Positions 22,528 to 28,630 are shown, counted from the first letter of the stretch. The stretch: 29,103 bases of DNA from a virus (IMGVR_UViG_3300025870_000050:1-29103); one strand, 5' to 3'. A program made the numbers and translations. Notes: a model not told the origin generated them from the letters alone.

Positions 22528-22671
22528 ATGAAACTAATCATTATAGCTACAGCTTCGTTACTCCTCGCATCATGCGGGACGGCTTGGAATATTCGCATTT
22601 CTGACGATGGTATCACAGCCACACCAGACGGCGGGCACATCTTCCTTCCGCTCATCGAGGCTCAAAAATAA
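22528..22671 (+). CDS. small lipoprotein (possible Rz1/spanin-type)
   Basis: This 47-residue ORF begins six nt after the holin gene. MKLIIIATASLLLASCG is a complete lipoprotein signal: basic n-region, hydrophobic h-region, lipobox L-L-A-S-C with the modified Cys at 16. The mature 32 residues (GTAWNIRISDDGITATPD to IEAQK) are short. A small lipoprotein between holin and endolysin implies a Gram-negative host and could be an outer-membrane spanin, but it lacks the proline-rich Rz1 character, so that role is inference. Confidence 0.75.
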   Translation: MKLIIIATASLLLASCGTAWNIRISDDGITATPDGGHIFLPLIEAQK

Positions 22672-22678
22672 AAATCTT

Positions 22679-22750
22679 GCTGGCGGCGTGCGGAGTCGGT
22701 AACGATTCGCGGGGCGTGGTGGTCCTTCATAGCGCCGCCAGCTTTTAACT
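22679..22750 (+). ncRNA. structured RNA element or atypical terminator before the endolysin
   Basis: Outer helix GCTGGCGGCG (22679-22688) pairs perfectly with CGCCGCCAGC (22733-22742). Inside it GCGGAGTCG (22690-22698) pairs with CGATTCGC (22703-22710) with one bulge and one G-U, capped by a GUAA (GNRA) tetraloop. A ~22-nt G-rich single strand joins the two. TTTT and a T-rich run follow (22743-22754). No ORF here. Confidence 0.6.
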
Positions 22751-22760
22751 CTTTAGTGTA

Positions 22761-23357
22761 ATGGGATTCGAAATAGTCGGGCGCGTGTTTGACGCAGAGG
22801 CGTTCAGGGAATACATAGAGACGGTTAATCTAAATTGGATTAGCTCCGTTACGGTGCATCATACAGCATCGCCAAACCTAGCGCAGAGACCTAAGGGCTG
22901 GACGATCCAGCACATGCGGAACATTGCAGATTACTATAAAAACGGTCTTGAGTGGCAGAGCGGTCCGCACCTGTTCACAGACGAGGATCAGATTTTCGGC
23001 ATGTCTTCACTCTGGAAGCCTGGAGTTCATGCAAAATCATTTAACCATAACTCGATAGGCATTGAGACACTAGGAGACTACGACAACGAAGACCCAAAAA
23101 GCGGGCGGGGCTTGGAGTGTTGGCACACTACAGCACAAGCAACGGCAATCATACTTGAGAAGCGAGGTCTTGAACCATCGAGAGCATCGGTAAAGTTTCA
23201 CAGAAACGACCCGCAGACAAACAAGACATGCCCCGGCAAGCTGGTAGAGAAAGACTGGTTTCTCGGTCTTGTGTCTAATTATACAAACAGCAAAGAGGCA
23301 CGAGATTTGACTCTAGAGCAAAGGGTCGAAAGGCTGGAAAAATTGAACGGTATTTAA
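22761..23357 (+). CDS. endolysin, N-acetylmuramoyl-L-alanine amidase (amidase_2 fold)
   Basis: The 198-residue enzyme cuts the MurNAc-L-Ala bond of peptidoglycan. Zinc ligands and core motifs of the T7-lysozyme/PGRP fold are present: VTVHHTAS (H33/H34), the central NHNSIGIETLGDY, SVKFHRND (H147) and TCPGK (C157). A short charged helix at the end (~183-198, LEQRVERLEKLNG) may oligomerise or bind the neighbouring XhlA-like protein. It has no signal peptide, so release needs the holin. It lies directly after the structured element at 22679-22742. Confidence 0.93.
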   Translation: MGFEIVGRVFDAEAFREYIETVNLNWISSVTVHHTASPNLAQRPKGWTIQHMRNIADYYKNGLEWQSGPHLFTDEDQIFGMSSLWKPGVHAKSFNHNSIGIETLGDYDNEDPKSGRGLECWHTTAQATAIILEKRGLEPSRASVKFHRNDPQTNKTCPGKLVEKDWFLGLVSNYTNSKEARDLTLEQRVERLEKLNGI

Positions 23358-23370
23358 AGGGGTGAGTAAA

Positions 23371-23646
23371 ATGACGACAGATATGGAAAAGAAAATCGAG
23401 AGAACACACGACGCGCTATTCGGCGCTATTGGCGAGCCTGATAGGTCGCTGATGGTGCAGATACTCCAGACGGTTAAAGAGGTCAAAGCCATACGAATGT
23501 CACATGACAAGATCGTCCCGCAAGTGACCGAGAACACGCGCACAAATCAAAATATAATTCGTCTCATGTGGCTGGTTGTTGGGCTTATGCTAACCGCTTT
23601 GTCTAGTGTTGTTTTACACGGCGCTTTCGAGTTCCTCGACCACTAA
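23371..23646 (+). CDS. XhlA-like coiled-coil/TM lysis-associated protein
   Basis: The 91-residue protein has an N-terminal helical, charged region (MEKKIERTHDALF; VKEVKAIRMSHDKIVPQ with heptad character) and one TM segment near the end (IRLMWLVVGLMLTALSSVVLHG), the layout of hemolysin XhlA-type lysis accessories. The start ATG 23371 has AAAGGGGTGA at good spacing; GTG 23362 is an alternative. Follows the amidase by 13 nt and ends the late operon. Confidence 0.7.
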   Translation: MTTDMEKKIERTHDALFGAIGEPDRSLMVQILQTVKEVKAIRMSHDKIVPQVTENTRTNQNIIRLMWLVVGLMLTALSSVVLHGAFEFLDH

Positions 23647-23689
23647 CAGGCGACTGATTGGCGCTGATTATTGGCTGATCGACTCCAAG

Positions 23690-23711
23690 GCGGGCTAAAT
23701 TAACCGCCCGC
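23690..23711 (+). terminator. possible late-operon terminator hairpin
   Basis: GCGGGC (23690-23695) pairs with GCCCGC (23706-23711) around a TAAATTAACC loop, 44 nt after the last late gene. There is no T-tract directly after it, so it would be an imperfect or Rho-assisted terminator. Confidence 0.4.
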
Positions 23712-23734
23712 AACCCCTTATTTTACAAGGGTTT
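23712..23734 (+). other. hairpin of promoter cassette 1
   Basis: CCCTT (23715-23719) pairs with AAGGG (23727-23731) around ATTTTAC; flanking AA and TT extend it past a bulged C. A similar hairpin lies at 28657-28683, upstream of the second promoter cassette. The 23647-23841 gap otherwise holds only the adjacent stem, three CTGAT motifs and the promoter. Confidence 0.55.
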
Positions 23735-23766
23735 GAAAAAAAAGTGAAAAAAAGTGTCAGAAAGTG

Positions 23767-23796
23767 TTGACGCTTTTGAGCATTTGTGTGCATTAT
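23767..23796 (+). promoter_or_regulatory. early promoter 1
   Basis: -35 TTGACG (23767-23772), 18-nt spacer, -10 CATTAT (23791-23796). TTTGTGTGCATTAT (23783-23796) is identical to that in the promoter at 28716-28745, and the following TTCA-n-CG-n-GAGG leader is also shared. Drives the early gene cluster starting at 23842. Confidence 0.75.
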
Positions 23797-23841
23797 CTTT
23801 TCAGCGCGAGGGAATAAGCCCAAGCCGAAACGATAAAACCA

Positions 23842-24111
23842 ATGAAAACAGAAACCGACAAGATTAAAATCTATGAGTCAGTTGAAGACTGCAACGACAA
23901 CTGCAAAGATACTTTATATCGCTACCAATGCGAAAATTCACGCGTCAAAAACTACAAATCAAAAGGATCTTGTGTAGGTATCTGCAAGCGCCTGATTAAT
24001 AGTGATAACGGCGATTGGACCGACACTAGTTTCGATTGTTTCCATATCATTAACGACAGCCAAGGCATATGGGGCGAATGTCGCCCAGGATGGAAAATCT
24101 ATTTCTCTTGA
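23842..24111 (+). CDS. small cysteine-rich early protein
   Basis: First gene after promoter 1. The 89-residue product has seven cysteines (EDCNDNCKD, QCEN, GSCVGICKR, FDCFH, GECRPG), which may bind metal or form an interlinked small fold, and aromatic residues at the C-terminus (PGWKIYFS). No signal peptide or TM. First genes of phage early operons often encode host-takeover proteins; that is context only. No family recognised. Confidence 0.65.
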   Translation: MKTETDKIKIYESVEDCNDNCKDTLYRYQCENSRVKNYKSKGSCVGICKRLINSDNGDWTDTSFDCFHIINDSQGIWGECRPGWKIYFS

Positions 24112-24159
24112 TAATATACCACCCCACCAACCACCAACCAAAAACCACCACCACCAACA

Positions 24160-24375
24160 ATGAAAAAAACAATCACCATCACAGCCAGCCACCAAGCAGG
24201 GCACAACGTCATTAGCCTTGACGGATTCGAAGATATCACATACATTTCTGACCTAGCGCCAGACCTTGAATGTTTTGACGTAATCCGTAACATCCTTGAC
24301 TGCTACGGCATCAATTTAGAAGTTCAAGCGCAGACAGGCAATGACTACCATTGCGCGACGCCAGAAAACGATTAA
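24160..24375 (+). CDS. small hypothetical early protein
   Basis: The 71-residue acidic protein starts with an alternating pattern (KKTITITASHQAGHNVISL), then helix-like DLECFDVIRNILDCYGI and strand NLEVQAQTG. The 48-nt leader before it is almost pure A/C (CCACCAACCACCAACC and similar), an extreme case of the unstructured leaders seen here. No motif recognised. Confidence 0.6.
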   Translation: MKKTITITASHQAGHNVISLDGFEDITYISDLAPDLECFDVIRNILDCYGINLEVQAQTGNDYHCATPEND

Positions 24376-24395
24376 TCACCATCACCAAAAACAAC

Positions 24396-24827
24396 ATGAA
24401 CAACCACGAGCAAGAAGCAATGAGCGCGGCATTCGACGCACTAGAAAGAGCATCAGACCGAAGCTGGGCAAACTATGACGAAATCGAACACGACGACCAT
24501 ATCGAATGGTATGAGATGGCTGCACACATCCACAAAGACCGATTGGTATTGTGGGAGTTGGGTTTTAATGAGCGACTAGGCGAAGTATCCTCTGAGGTAT
24601 TCAAAACCGCTAGAGAATACAACGAGACCGACACAGGGCGTCTAAAGTCTACCAAGTGGACATGCTGGAAACGCCACGACTCTTTAGAGGAGGCTATCGA
24701 AACAGCAATCGAGGCAGGACAAGGCATTCACCCACGCATCGAGGACGTGCGGCTCATTGTAGCCAACATGACGCGCGACTGGGTTCAGTCATACAAGGGC
24801 ATCAGCTGGGAAGGATGCGCGAAGTGA
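24396..24827 (+). CDS. hypothetical early protein
   Basis: The 143-residue protein is helical and acidic, Trp-rich (SWANYDEIEHDDHIEWYE, LVLWELGF, TKWTCWKRHDSLEEAIETAIEAG, SWEGCAK). It has no TM or enzyme motif I recognise; the clustered D/E/H near residues 30-38 could bind metal but that is only a composition note. The ATG at 24396 is preceded by CACCATCACCAAAAACAAC. Overlaps the start of the small TM gene that follows. Confidence 0.6.
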   Translation: MNNHEQEAMSAAFDALERASDRSWANYDEIEHDDHIEWYEMAAHIHKDRLVLWELGFNERLGEVSSEVFKTAREYNETDTGRLKSTKWTCWKRHDSLEEAIETAIEAGQGIHPRIEDVRLIVANMTRDWVQSYKGISWEGCAK

Positions 24828-24964
24828 GAGAGATCAGAAGACGCTACAGAGTCAACAAGCTAATAGACTCTCGAACCACCGACAAATCGCGAACCCTTGT
24901 AATATCATGTCTTGCGTTTTTCGTCTTGACTAATATCATAACAATCTATATAGCAACCAAGTAA
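24815..24964 (+). CDS. small single-TM early membrane protein 1
   Basis: This 49-residue protein has a very basic N-terminus (REVREIRRRYRVNK) followed by a TM helix at ~27-46 (LVISCLAFFVLTNIITIYIA). Starts inside the preceding gene; a GTG at 24824 overlapping that gene's TGA (GTGA) is an equally plausible start with GGAAGG at nine nt. First of three consecutive small membrane proteins. Positive-inside rule suggests a cytoplasmic N-terminus. Confidence 0.6.
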   Translation: MREVREIRRRYRVNKLIDSRTTDKSRTLVISCLAFFVLTNIITIYIATK

Positions 24965-24986
24965 CAAACCACCAACCACCACAACT

Positions 24987-25211
24987 ATGGAAATCATAAC
25001 AATACTACTAGGATTCCTCGGAATCATCATGGGGATCATGTATCTGATCCTGTCCTTCCTCTTGCCATTCTACGTCCGCAGGACAATGAAGGCTACCGAG
25101 GCACTACAAGCCAAGTCTGCGCGCATTGACGCGCTAGAGCAAATTCAGAGAGCGCAACTCGCGGCGCTGAATGAGCTAATCAAGATTCAATGGGAAATTA
25201 AAAACCAATAA
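24987..25211 (+). CDS. small single-TM early membrane protein 2 with coiled coil
   Basis: This 74-residue protein has an N-terminal hydrophobic segment, residues ~3-30 (IITILLGFLGIIMGIMYLIL), then basic RRTMK and a helical tail with heptad-like spacing (ATEALQAKSARIDALEQIQRAQLAALNELI). This is an N-anchored membrane protein with a cytoplasmic oligomerising helix. The leader is ACCACCAACCACCACAACT. No family recognised. Confidence 0.6.
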   Translation: MEIITILLGFLGIIMGIMYLILSFLLPFYVRRTMKATEALQAKSARIDALEQIQRAQLAALNELIKIQWEIKNQ

Positions 25212-25231
25212 ACCACCAAACAATCAAGACT

Positions 25232-25393
25232 ATGACAATCATATACCTATACTGTGCCCTTGTTCTCTACATCTGCTCAGTCTTCCTCACCATATACGTA
25301 TGGAGCAAAGTTTGCGACATTATGGAGACTCGCAGATACGCCAAGATGAATAAAATTGCTGCCGATAAAATCAAATCATCACTATTAAAATGA
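25232..25393 (+). CDS. small single-TM early membrane protein 3
   Basis: This 53-residue ORF has an N-terminal TM segment with many aromatics (TIIYLYCALVLYICSVFLTIY, first ~25 residues) then a basic tail (ETRRYAKMNKIAADKIKSS). Ends with ATGA overlap to the next gene. It matches its two neighbours in size and topology though not in sequence, suggesting a functional set at the membrane. Confidence 0.6.
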   Translation: MTIIYLYCALVLYICSVFLTIYVWSKVCDIMETRRYAKMNKIAADKIKSSLLK

Positions 25394-25596
25394 GCGAGGA
25401 AACAACACACAAGAACATCACCGCAGGTGGACCAATTAACCCGCCAATAACATTTCCATCACCAACCAACGGAGCAACCCGCATTAAATACACGCGTCAC
25501 GTCGACATCATACCTGCGTTTGTCGGGGAGTATATCAAATCATCAACACCAGACGCGGCAGGAGTTACTGTCTGGAACTGGTCAAGCCTCAAATAA
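25390..25596 (+). CDS. small hypothetical protein
   Basis: The 68-residue protein is Pro/Thr-rich at the start (ITAGGPINPPITFPSPTNG), probably extended, then RIKYTRHVDIIPAFVGEYIKS and a Trp-containing end (VTVWNWSSLK). Translationally coupled (ATGA) to membrane protein 3. No motif recognised. Confidence 0.55.
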   Translation: MSEETTHKNITAGGPINPPITFPSPTNGATRIKYTRHVDIIPAFVGEYIKSSTPDAAGVTVWNWSSLK

Positions 25597-25605
25597 ATCA
25601 AAACC

Positions 25606-26016
25606 ATGAATACAAAACCAATACCGAAAGGCGTTCCCGTTGAAGGGGACATGACAAAAGCGCTCGACGCAAGATTCGTAAACAGCATCGTTCTACAGGG
25701 CGCGCTAGACAAGACAGGCAAGGAGACGCTAGACGTGACCATTGACCGCGTTGAGTTTCACGAGCTTCTTAAATACGAAAACGGAAGCAAGGACGCCAAT
25801 GCGTACCTGCTCTACTTCAAAGGCAGTGACAAGCCCTTGAAGCTTGCTAAGGCAAACATTAAGCGACTGATCGCCCAACACGGGACGATTGGCGAGGGCT
25901 GGCACGGTAAGCCTGTGAGCCTATGCCTAGAGCAAGACCGCAGACCAGACCTAGGAGGAAGACTAGGACCATGCGTAAGGGTAAAATACACACCAACCCA
26001 ATACAAAAGAGCATGA
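25606..26016 (+). CDS. hypothetical protein of the recombination module
   Basis: The 136-residue protein has a pattern common in phage genes beside recombination nucleases: strand DVTIDRVEFHELL, YLLYFKGSDKPLKLAKANIKRLIAQHG, then GWHGKPVSLCLEQD and ending PCVRVKYTP. This looks like the small protein that often accompanies RecT/Exo-type genes. Function unknown. Its stop overlaps the first repeat-protein start (ATGA), placing it at the head of a four-gene coupled set. Confidence 0.6.
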   Translation: MNTKPIPKGVPVEGDMTKALDARFVNSIVLQGALDKTGKETLDVTIDRVEFHELLKYENGSKDANAYLLYFKGSDKPLKLAKANIKRLIAQHGTIGEGWHGKPVSLCLEQDRRPDLGGRLGPCVRVKYTPTQYKRA

Positions 26017-26246
26017 AAAAACCAACACCAGAAGAAATATCAGAGGTTGCGTCGTTTGGATATGACGAAGACGGAAAGCTAGTCTTAACAAAGTTAAAAA
26101 CCGACCTGATTGGCGACCACATCGGAAACCACTGGGGCGACCACATCGGCGAACACTGGGGCGACCACATCGGCGACCACGTCGGCAACAACTACGGAAA
26201 CCACGTCGGCGAACACTGGGGCAAAACTTACAACCCAACAAAATGA
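26013..26246 (+). CDS. G-x-H-x tetrapeptide-repeat protein, short paralogue
   Basis: This 77-residue protein has a 33-residue N-terminal segment (MKKPTPEEISEVASF, YDEDGKLVLTKL) then nine consecutive four-residue units G-[D/N/E]-H-[I/V/W/Y] (residues 34-69; one unit has Asn for His) and an end GKTYNPTK. It is paralogous to the next gene over the N-terminal segment and the end. Gly and His recur strictly every fourth residue, so if it forms a beta strand, Gly/His would lie on one face and D/N plus aliphatic/aromatic residues on the other. Coupled (ATGA) at both ends. No known family comes to mind; not a pentapeptide-repeat or RTX protein. Confidence 0.85.
   Translation: MKKPTPEEISEVASFGYDEDGKLVLTKLKTDLIGDHIGNHWGDHIGEHWGDHIGDHVGNNYGNHVGEHWGKTYNPTK
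26112..26219 (+). repeat. 12-bp tandem repeat array, 9 units
   Basis: Nine 12-bp units with consensus GGCGACCACATC encode G-x-H-x. Codons are nearly invariant (GGC, CAC) with differences confined to second and fourth codons, pointing to recent expansion. Confidence 0.9.
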
Positions 26247-26659
26247 AAAAACCAACACTAGACGAAATATTAGAGATCGCATCATTTGAATACGACGAAG
26301 ACGGAAATCTAGTCTTAACAAGACTAAACACCCACTTGATAGGCGACCACATCGGCGACCACGAAGGCAGCCACCGCGGCGACCACGTCGGCAACCACGT
26401 CGGCAACCACGTCGGCAACCACGAAGGCAACCACCACGGCGCCCACCACGGCGCCCACCACGGCAACCGCCACGGCTCACACTACGGCGACCACATCGGG
26501 AACCACTACGGCGACCACGAAGGCAACCACGTCGGCGACCACGTCGGCATCCACTATGGCAACCACGAAGGCACCCACATCGGCAAACACGAAGGCGACC
26601 ACGTCGGCAACAACTACGGAAACCACGTCGGCAAAACTTACAACCCAAAAACAAAATGA
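26243..26659 (+). CDS. G-x-H-x tetrapeptide-repeat protein, long paralogue
   Basis: This 138-residue protein has an N-terminal segment like its neighbour's (MKKPTLDEILEIASF, YDEDGNLVLTRL, LIGDHIG) and 24 uninterrupted G-x-H-x units (residues 34-129), His at the third place in 22 of 24, then GKTYNPKTK. Position 2 is mostly D/N; position 4 varies (V, I, E, Y, H, R). Both paralogues contain GNNY-GNHV near the end, marking a conserved terminal cap. The His content is very high (more than 25 residues), so metal binding is plausible. ATGA overlaps couple it to the short paralogue and to the exonuclease. Function unknown. Confidence 0.85.
   Translation: MKKPTLDEILEIASFEYDEDGNLVLTRLNTHLIGDHIGDHEGSHRGDHVGNHVGNHVGNHEGNHHGAHHGAHHGNRHGSHYGDHIGNHYGDHEGNHVGDHVGIHYGNHEGTHIGKHEGDHVGNNYGNHVGKTYNPKTK
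26342..26629 (+). repeat. 12-bp tandem repeat array, 24 units
   Basis: Twenty-four 12-bp units of the form GGC-NAC-CAC-NNN. Three adjacent identical units (GGCAACCACGTC, 26390 onward with the first differing by one base) and an identical GGCGCCCACCAC pair show local duplication. Likely variable in copy number. Confidence 0.9.
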
Positions 26660-27537
26660 AAAACCAAATTAACCCAAGCGACTACCACTCACTCCTCACG
26701 CTAGACCGTAGCAACATCTTCAGCAAGGACAGCTGGCTATCCAAGTCGGCGGTCTGGGAACTGTTCCAATCCAGTCTTTACCGCTGGAGATACCACCCGA
26801 AACAATACAGCACCGGAGCCATGCGCTGGGGATCGCTTGTGGATTGTCTGGTAACCAGCCCAGAGGACTTTAACAGCCAGTTCACGATGTCAGAGTTCGA
26901 CAGCTACCGAACCAAGGAGGCTAGAGAATGGAAAGCACAGGAAGAAGAACGCGGCGTGTCTATCATCAAAACTGAAGACCTGGCAAACGCGAGGAAAGCT
27001 GCTGAGATATTAACCAGCAAGTTCAAGCCGTCAGCAGATATCATCGAGCGTAGCGCGTCGCAGGTCGTCATGCTTAACCGCGTGATGACTCCACACTCTG
27101 ACAAGCCTGTCGGACTAAAGGCGCTTGCTGACTTCGTGCCAGAGGGGACTGACTACCTAGCAGACCTAAAAACTACAGCGGACTTCACTGCTACAGGGTT
27201 TGCCAAGACAATCGGCAAGTTTGGTTATCATGCACAAGCCGCGCATTATCTACAGATGCACAACCTGCAAAACCCAGACGACCAGAGAGACCGCTTTCTA
27301 ATCATCTGGCAGCAATCATCCGCACCGTATGAGGTGGCGGTAACGGAGGTTCCAAAGGTCGATATCATGGACGGTCAAATGATATTCGATCACCTTCTAG
27401 GGCGTATCATCAAGGCGGCAGAATCCGACTACTGGGCGCCGTTATTCCCTAAGCCTGCTCTATTAGGTCGTGCGTCGTTCTCTGTCTATGACGAGGAGGC
27501 AGAAATGGAAGGTCATACAGGCTCGCCGGATGTGTAA
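26656..27537 (+). CDS. PD-(D/E)XK exonuclease, RecE/exodeoxyribonuclease VIII-like
   Basis: The 293-residue protein has the nuclease core in the second half: LKALADFVPEG (D159), then YLADLKTT (D170-L-K172) and GKFGYHAQAAHYLQ, whose Gln (about 194) is the conserved motif of this PD-(D/E)XK branch. The N-terminal MRWGSLVDCLVTSPEDF segment corresponds to the G-x-x-x-H/D-x-L region of phage Exo VIII-type proteins. It would resect double-stranded ends for phage recombination. No RecT-like annealing gene is visible in the window. Coupled upstream to the repeat protein and overlapping downstream by 8 nt. Confidence 0.88.
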   Translation: MKNQINPSDYHSLLTLDRSNIFSKDSWLSKSAVWELFQSSLYRWRYHPKQYSTGAMRWGSLVDCLVTSPEDFNSQFTMSEFDSYRTKEAREWKAQEEERGVSIIKTEDLANARKAAEILTSKFKPSADIIERSASQVVMLNRVMTPHSDKPVGLKALADFVPEGTDYLADLKTTADFTATGFAKTIGKFGYHAQAAHYLQMHNLQNPDDQRDRFLIIWQQSSAPYEVAVTEVPKVDIMDGQMIFDHLLGRIIKAAESDYWAPLFPKPALLGRASFSVYDEEAEMEGHTGSPDV

Positions 27538-27787
27538 CCATGAAAGCCTAGCAAACGAGATTACAGAGGCACGCTTATTGTGTGCCCTGTGTCTCGAATG
27601 CAAGACGCGACCAGATATTAACTACGAGCCAGGATGCACAATAATTGAATGTAAATGCGGACAATTCGACGCACTACCGGAATGGCAACCTAAACAGGCA
27701 ATGCGAATCTGGAACGGGTGCGTGATGACCAAGAGCATGAGCAAATCAAATAGAGACAGACAGAAACAACGAATTAACAATACATGA
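27530..27787 (+). CDS. Lar-like zinc-ribbon protein
   Basis: The 85-residue protein contains CALCLEC, then a spacer, then IIECKCGQF and a final KQAMRIWNGC. The pattern C-x2-C ... V/I-x-C-x-C ... A-x-x-x-W-N is that of restriction-alleviation Lar and related phage zinc ribbons (the usual ending being A-x-x-x-W-N-x-R). Lar-type proteins modulate host type I restriction. I start at ATG 27530, which overlaps the exonuclease; the C-terminus is basic. Coupled by ATGA to the next gene. Confidence 0.68.
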   Translation: MCNHESLANEITEARLLCALCLECKTRPDINYEPGCTIIECKCGQFDALPEWQPKQAMRIWNGCVMTKSMSKSNRDRQKQRINNT

Positions 27788-28296
27788 AAAAAATAAAACT
27801 AAAAGAGCTTGACGAATACACCATGTGTCGATGCAGTCTGTTTGCTAAATACTCGACTGAGTCGTCATTAGATGAATACTCAAGAAGGAACCAGAACAAC
27901 GCGGAGAAAATAAAGAACGATATTAAAACGGGAAAAATGGCGGAGTTTATGGTTTACAACTACTTAACCGAAAACGGAAAAATAGCGACAAAGCCCGACC
28001 TTGATATATACGACAAACACCAAAAAAGCTATGACGCTGACATGGTTGTAGGCAATGCGGAGCTACACGTAAAAAGCCATTTAAAAAACGACAGGTTTCC
28101 TGTGTCGTGGGTTTTCCAAAAGCAAGACAAGGTGACGTCTACCGATTCAGAAAACGATTATTTGTGTTTGGTTGTCATGGACGAGTTTGCTGGTTGTAGT
28201 CTTTATTTGAAAAGCGCAAAAAAAGCAACATTCAAAGAACCTAAAAAAGAATGCTTAAAAAAAACCAAGGTCTGTATTTACGAGTCAGACCTGTAA
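27784..28296 (+). CDS. putative PD-(D/E)XK-fold nuclease
   Basis: The 170-residue protein has an N-terminal helix with KMAEFMVYNYLTENG (E54), then YDADMVVGNAELHVKSH, resembling the D-x(~10)-(E)-x-K core of restriction-endonuclease-like folds (D86, K97; the middle acid is His95 or is displaced to Glu93), and SWVFQKQDKV after it. This looks like a small phage nuclease of the restriction-like type, but the atypical E-to-H change may mean it is inactive or a variant. Codons are more A/T-rich (AAA, GAA, TTT) than neighbours, suggesting separate acquisition. ATGA start overlap. Confidence 0.6.
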   Translation: MKKIKLKELDEYTMCRCSLFAKYSTESSLDEYSRRNQNNAEKIKNDIKTGKMAEFMVYNYLTENGKIATKPDLDIYDKHQKSYDADMVVGNAELHVKSHLKNDRFPVSWVFQKQDKVTSTDSENDYLCLVVMDEFAGCSLYLKSAKKATFKEPKKECLKKTKVCIYESDL

Positions 28297-28327
28297 CAGA
28301 AACAACGAATTAACAATAACTAGTAAC

Positions 28328-28630
28328 ATGGCAAGATACGCAAAACGAACAGATGACAATCACAAGTGCTTGGTTGAGGAGCTACGCGAGGCACTACCAG
28401 AGGCAACCATCTTTGACGCATCCGGAGCAGGGCGAGGATTCCCCGATCTGGTCGTCGGCTGGCAGGGGAAGAACTACCTAATCGAGGTTAAGGACCCAGC
28501 CAAGACAGCAAGCCGACGGAAACTAACAGAGGCACAGAGAAAGCTTCATTCAGCCTGGCAAGGTCAGATAAACGTCTGCCATTCTGCCGCCGAAATATGC
28601 GCGACGATACTAAGAATTGAGACAAAGTAG
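28328..28630 (+). CDS. VRR-NUC domain nuclease
   Basis: The 100-residue protein is a complete small VRR-NUC (PD-(D/E)XK) domain: GRGFPDLVVGW (P39, D40), NYLIEVKDP (E53, K55), then SRRKLTEAQRKLHSAWQG, the helix after the active site with the conserved Q. Phage stand-alone VRR-NUC proteins are predicted structure-specific or Holliday-junction-type nucleases. Leader ATTAACAATAACTAGTAAC lacks Shine-Dalgarno. Last gene before the second promoter cassette. Confidence 0.92.
   Translation: MARYAKRTDDNHKCLVEELREALPEATIFDASGAGRGFPDLVVGWQGKNYLIEVKDPAKTASRRKLTEAQRKLHSAWQGQINVCHSAAEICATILRIETK

Noticed and set aside
23842-24111. Secreted Cys-rich toxin
   Set aside because: No signal peptide; the cysteine spacing matches no toxin family I know.
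26112-26629. CRISPR array or iteron-type origin
   Set aside because: The 12-bp units are contiguous with no unique spacers, and the variation follows codon positions of a G-x-H-x protein.
25963-26654. Long minus-strand open frames opposite the repeat proteins (Arg/Cys/Gly-rich or Trp/Pro-rich)
   Set aside because: They are mirror images of the 12-bp repeat; the + strand frames have consistent paralogous N- and C-termini and ATGA coupling, the minus frames have neither.
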